Positions 61,407-64,000 of a stretch of 64,000 nt of DNA are shown here, piece by piece. Source of the stretch: Mycobacterium mantenii (GTDB lineage: Bacteria > Actinomycetota > Actinomycetes > Mycobacteriales > Mycobacteriaceae); NCBI RefSeq assembly GCF_010731775.1, contig NZ_AP022590.1, forward strand, positions 3,844,001 to 3,908,000, read 5' to 3'. Positions within the stretch are counted from its first letter, which is position 1; each line of letters starts with the position of its first letter. The notes below the pieces were generated by a model. The model was not told the DNA's origin. It made no database searches and worked only from the letters and a program-made list of their open reading frames with translations. Both the position numbers and the translations under genes were made by a program.

Positions 61407-62606
61407 GTGGCGACCGACTCAGATCCGATCGACCCGCCCATCCCCGTTCCGGACGTCCCCGGCGCCGATCTATCGGCCGGCGCCGGCGGATTACCCCCCC
61501 ACTCGGCGTTGTCGCCACGTCAGCGAATGGTAGTCGAGGCATCCGCCTTCGGCGATCTGGCCCTGCGCACTTGGGTGGCCTCGCTGCTCACCACCACGGT
61601 GGCGCCGTTCGTGGTCGCCAACACCCTGCGGCAGTCCGATCCCGCCGCCGAGCGGGGCAACCTCGACTTCTACGCCGAGTTGGGCGCGGCCGCGGACCCG
61701 GCGCGATCCTTTCCGCCACCCACCGGGGTGCCCGAGGTCACGTCGCGGCGGGCCAGTCCCCTGGCTGAGTGGATCGCGCGCGGCACCGTCGACAACATCG
61801 CGTTCCCCAGCAGCTTTACGGCAATCAACCCCGCCATGCGCGCGCAGTGGGACGCTTGGGGATCCAACAACATCGTGCGCGCACAGCATTGGCGCCACGA
61901 CGACGGACCACGTCCCACCCTGTGCGTCATTCACGGCTTCATGGGATCGTCGTACCTGGCCAACGGCCGGTTCTTTTCGTTGCCCTGGTACTACCGGGCG
62001 GGCTACGACGTGCTGATGTACACGTTGCCCTTTCACGGCAAGCGGGCCGAAAAGTACTCACCCTTCAGCGGTTTCGGCTATTTCGCCGGTGGGCTGAGTG
62101 GTTTCGCCGAGGCCATGGCCCAGGCCGTGCACGACTTCCGTTCCATCATCGACTATTTGCACCACACCGGGGTTGACCGCATCGCGCTGACCGGGATCTC
62201 GCTGGGCGGCTACACCTCGGCGCTGGTGGCCTCGGTCGACGACCGGCTCGAGGCCGTCATCCCCAACTGTCCGGTGGTCACCCCGTCGACGTTGTTCGAC
62301 GAATGGTTCCCGGCCAACGTGCTGGTCCGGTTGGGTTTACGCCTCTCCGACATCGGCCAAGACGACCTTGCGGCCGGGCTGGCCTACCACAGCCCGCTCA
62401 ATTACCGGCCGCTGGCGCCCCGGGACCGCCGGATGATCATCACCGGACTCGGTGACCGGATGGCGCCGCCCGACCACGCCGTCAAGCTATGGCAACACTG
62501 GGATCGGTGTGCGCTGCACTGGTTTCCGGGCAGCCACGTGATTCACGTGAGCCAGCTGGATTACCTGCGCCGGATGACCGCGTTCCTGCAGGAGGTCATG
62601 TTCTGA
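61407..62606 (+). CDS. Alpha/beta hydrolase (Rv0293c type)
   Basis: A 399-residue alpha/beta hydrolase. The nucleophile elbow is GISLGGYTS with S265, the acid is near D350 in GLGDRMAPPDH and the histidine near H377 in GSHVIH. An unusually long N-terminal region (about 150 residues) with helical and Pro-rich parts precedes the core VIHGFMGSSYLANG. Starts at GTG. The substrate is unknown; esters or lipids are plausible. The 3' end overlaps eccE3 by 11 bases, tail to tail. Gene order matches M. tuberculosis between tam and the ESX-3 cluster. Confidence 0.85.
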   Translation: MATDSDPIDPPIPVPDVPGADLSAGAGGLPPHSALSPRQRMVVEASAFGDLALRTWVASLLTTTVAPFVVANTLRQSDPAAERGNLDFYAELGAAADPARSFPPPTGVPEVTSRRASPLAEWIARGTVDNIAFPSSFTAINPAMRAQWDAWGSNNIVRAQHWRHDDGPRPTLCVIHGFMGSSYLANGRFFSLPWYYRAGYDVLMYTLPFHGKRAEKYSPFSGFGYFAGGLSGFAEAMAQAVHDFRSIIDYLHHTGVDRIALTGISLGGYTSALVASVDDRLEAVIPNCPVVTPSTLFDEWFPANVLVRLGLRLSDIGQDDLAAGLAYHSPLNYRPLAPRDRRMIITGLGDRMAPPDHAVKLWQHWDRCALHWFPGSHVIHVSQLDYLRRMTAFLQEVMF

Positions 62607-63612
62607 CCACCTCGACGGTGTCGGCGGCGTCGGTCTCGGCGAGCGAGGCCCGATCGGCGGCACCGGCCAGGGTGGGCCAATAGAGCTGCGAGAGAAGCTC
62701 ATTCGGCACGGCGGTGTGTCCGTCCAGCCGCCGCGTGGACAACAGGTCCAGCGCCGTCAACGCGGGCAGGTGATTTCCGCGCTGCGGGGTCAACCCGTCC
62801 ACCGGCGCCTTGCCGTCCGGGCCGGTGTCGGTTTGCAACGCACAGGCCACCGCAACGGTGGGCCGGCTTTTGTCGCCGGCGATTTCCAGCGCGGTACAGG
62901 TTTCGCGGGCCGAATACGACCGGATCGCCTCCAAGGTCTCCGGCAGTGCGTCGTCGACCTGGATTTGGTACGCGGCGAGGTAATCCGAGGCGCCGCGCTG
63001 CACTCCCCGCCACCTCTCGCGGGGGTTTGAGGTCAACAGCCGGGGCGCGTCGTCGGCCGCGACGGTGGTCGCTTCCCAACCGATCTCCCGTAGATGGTCG
63101 GCCAGCCGGCGTGCCGCGACCTGTGCGGTCTCGTGCAACGGGATTCGCGATGAGCGCGCCTGCAGCGCAGCGAGATTGTCGGGCGCCGACACGGTCAACC
63201 CGATCCAGGTCTCGCGTCGCGATGCGTCGGAGGCGTTGTCGCGGCTGGTGATTCGCAGCTTGTCCACCCGGATGCCGTAGCGGTCCAGGTAGCTCGCGAT
63301 CAGCGGGAGCGGCAGCACATCGGGATCGTCCCCCGGGGCGCCGAGGCGAATGAGGGCGGTTGCCGCCGTGTCGGATGTGCTTACGGGAACCGCATTGCCG
63401 CGTTGGATCATCGCCAGGCGCCGGCGCAGGATGGTGGTGAAATGCAGACCGCCCCACCAGCCGAACAACACGATCACGATGGCGGCCGCGATGCCGAGCA
63501 ACCAGTAGTCGCGGGGCGTATGCCACGGGTAGGCCATGACCGCGGGCACAATGGCCAGCAGCGCCAACGTGATTCGAGCGCTGCCGACGGTCGGCATCCG
63601 GTGCTTGCTCAC
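62596..63612 (-). CDS. eccE3: ESX-3 membrane component EccE3
   Basis: A 338-residue component of the ESX-3 type VII secretion system, which exports EsxG-EsxH and supports siderophore-mediated iron and zinc uptake. Two N-terminal membrane helices lie at about 12-30 and 37-58, followed by a periplasmic domain of about 270 residues with the EccE pattern (YLDRYGIRVDKLRITS, WIGLTVSAPDN, ARRLADHLREIGWEA). The start GTG overlaps the mycP3 stop in GTGA, so translation is probably coupled. Length agrees with Rv0292 (331 residues as I recall). It is the last gene of the ESX-3 cluster, running off to the right. Confidence 0.93.
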   Translation of the reverse strand: MSKHRMPTVGSARITLALLAIVPAVMAYPWHTPRDYWLLGIAAAIVIVLFGWWGGLHFTTILRRRLAMIQRGNAVPVSTSDTAATALIRLGAPGDDPDVLPLPLIASYLDRYGIRVDKLRITSRDNASDASRRETWIGLTVSAPDNLAALQARSSRIPLHETAQVAARRLADHLREIGWEATTVAADDAPRLLTSNPRERWRGVQRGASDYLAAYQIQVDDALPETLEAIRSYSARETCTALEIAGDKSRPTVAVACALQTDTGPDGKAPVDGLTPQRGNHLPALTALDLLSTRRLDGHTAVPNELLSQLYWPTLAGAADRASLAETDAADTVEVVRT

Positions 63613-64000
63613 GGGGTGGGGTCCTTTCGTCGGCGTGCGGCGATTGCGGTGACCGCGCCGGCCACCGCGACCAGCACGGCCAGCGCGGCGGTGCCGGCCA
63701 CCGCGACGGTCCGGGGTTTTGTGTCCTTGGGCGCCGGTGCCGGCGGCACGGCGACCGGTTTCACCGATGCGCCGCCGGGCTGATTACCGGCGGGGAGTTG
63801 CCAGGTCAGAGCCGCCACCGGATCCACGCTGCCGGTACCGACCACGTTGGACGGGTCGCGGGCGCCGTTGTGCGCGGTTGCGGTGATGCGACGCAGCACC
63901 GCTGTGGCGTTCAGGTCGGGGTATTTGCTGCGGACCAGCGCCGCGACGCCGGCCACGTAGCCGGCCGCATAACCGGTTCCGGAAAGTGCGGCGAGTTGCT
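63609..64000 (-). CDS. mycP3: Mycosin-3 MycP3 (3' end, Gly at the nucleophile position)
   Basis: Only the C-terminal 129 or so codons are in the window; the gene continues past the right edge. The sequence contains the end of the subtilase domain, a Pro/Ala linker and the single C-terminal membrane helix of mycosins (RTVAVAGTAALAVLVAVAGA) with a basic RRRK tail. In the expected nucleophile motif GTS-x-AAP the sequence reads SGTGYAAGYVAG, so the serine position is glycine (GGT at 63972-63974). The Asp and His of the triad lie outside the window. Mycosins are also structural parts of the ESX membrane complex, so the protein could still function without cleavage. Confidence 0.88.
   Translation of the reverse strand, partial: QLAALSGTGYAAGYVAGVAALVRSKYPDLNATAVLRRITATAHNGARDPSNVVGTGSVDPVAALTWQLPAGNQPGGASVKPVAVPPAPAPKDTKPRTVAVAGTAALAVLVAVAGAVTAIAARRRKDPTP

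Overview
The window is high-GC actinobacterial DNA and almost certainly comes from a nontuberculous Mycobacterium. From memory of the M. tuberculosis H37Rv map, the genes from about 8.7 kb to the right edge follow the order Rv0338c to Rv0291 in inverted orientation. Anchors are the iron-sulfur reductase (Rv0338c), aspC, rmlA, udgA, dcd, a tRNA-Gly(CCC), the GH16 protein (Rv0315), Rv0314c, Rv0313, Rv0312, Rv0311, Rv0310c, Rv0309, Rv0308, Rv0307c, bluB, a sulfatase (Rv0296c), the trehalose sulfotransferase stf0, tam, Rv0293c, eccE3 and mycP3. No IS element, integrase, CRISPR array or rRNA was seen. Species cannot be fixed from the sequence alone.

Layout. 0-8.4 kb: the 3' end of an Excalibur-domain gene, a DUF488 gene, a three-gene block resembling type VII-secretion-linked proteins, a sugar-porter MFS transporter, a DUF1345 protein, a Thr/Pro-rich membrane protein and a membrane-anchored Hsp70-like protein. 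8.7-18.6 kb: the Fe-S reductase with a repeat-rich tail, aspC, a YibE/F-like protein, rmlA, two small enzymes or folds, two coiled-coil genes and udgA. 18.7-25.3 kb: four consecutive same-strand paralogues of a membrane-anchored, actin/Hsp70-fold-like family with Pro-rich and often Gly/His-rich tails. 25.4-27 kb: dcd, an exported M15-like peptidase and tRNA-Gly. 27-45.7 kb: a block that replaces Rv0316-Rv0319 of M. tuberculosis. It carries a mycofactocin-type SDR, a Ser/Thr kinase with twelve Kelch repeats, an Rv1747-like FHA-ABC transporter, an L,D-transpeptidase, secreted small proteins, a polyol dehydrogenase-xylulokinase pair, a PAP2-lipid kinase fusion, an HExxH protein, two GAP-family transporters and a GT-C glycosyltransferase. 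45.7-64 kb: the conserved Rv0315-to-Rv0291 block, lacking the PE/PPE genes that lie between bluB and the sulfatase in M. tuberculosis.

How the genes fit together. Much of the window serves the cell envelope: nucleotide sugars (rmlA, udgA), trehalose sulfation, two L,D-transpeptidases, an M15-like peptidase, PAP2 phosphatases, GAP exporters and the end of ESX-3. The most distinctive content is the actin-fold family: five short paralogues plus two longer Hsp70-like relatives. Each has a cytoplasmic nucleotide-binding-like head, one transmembrane helix and a disordered outer tail. I infer a shared envelope-associated role, but its nature is unknown.
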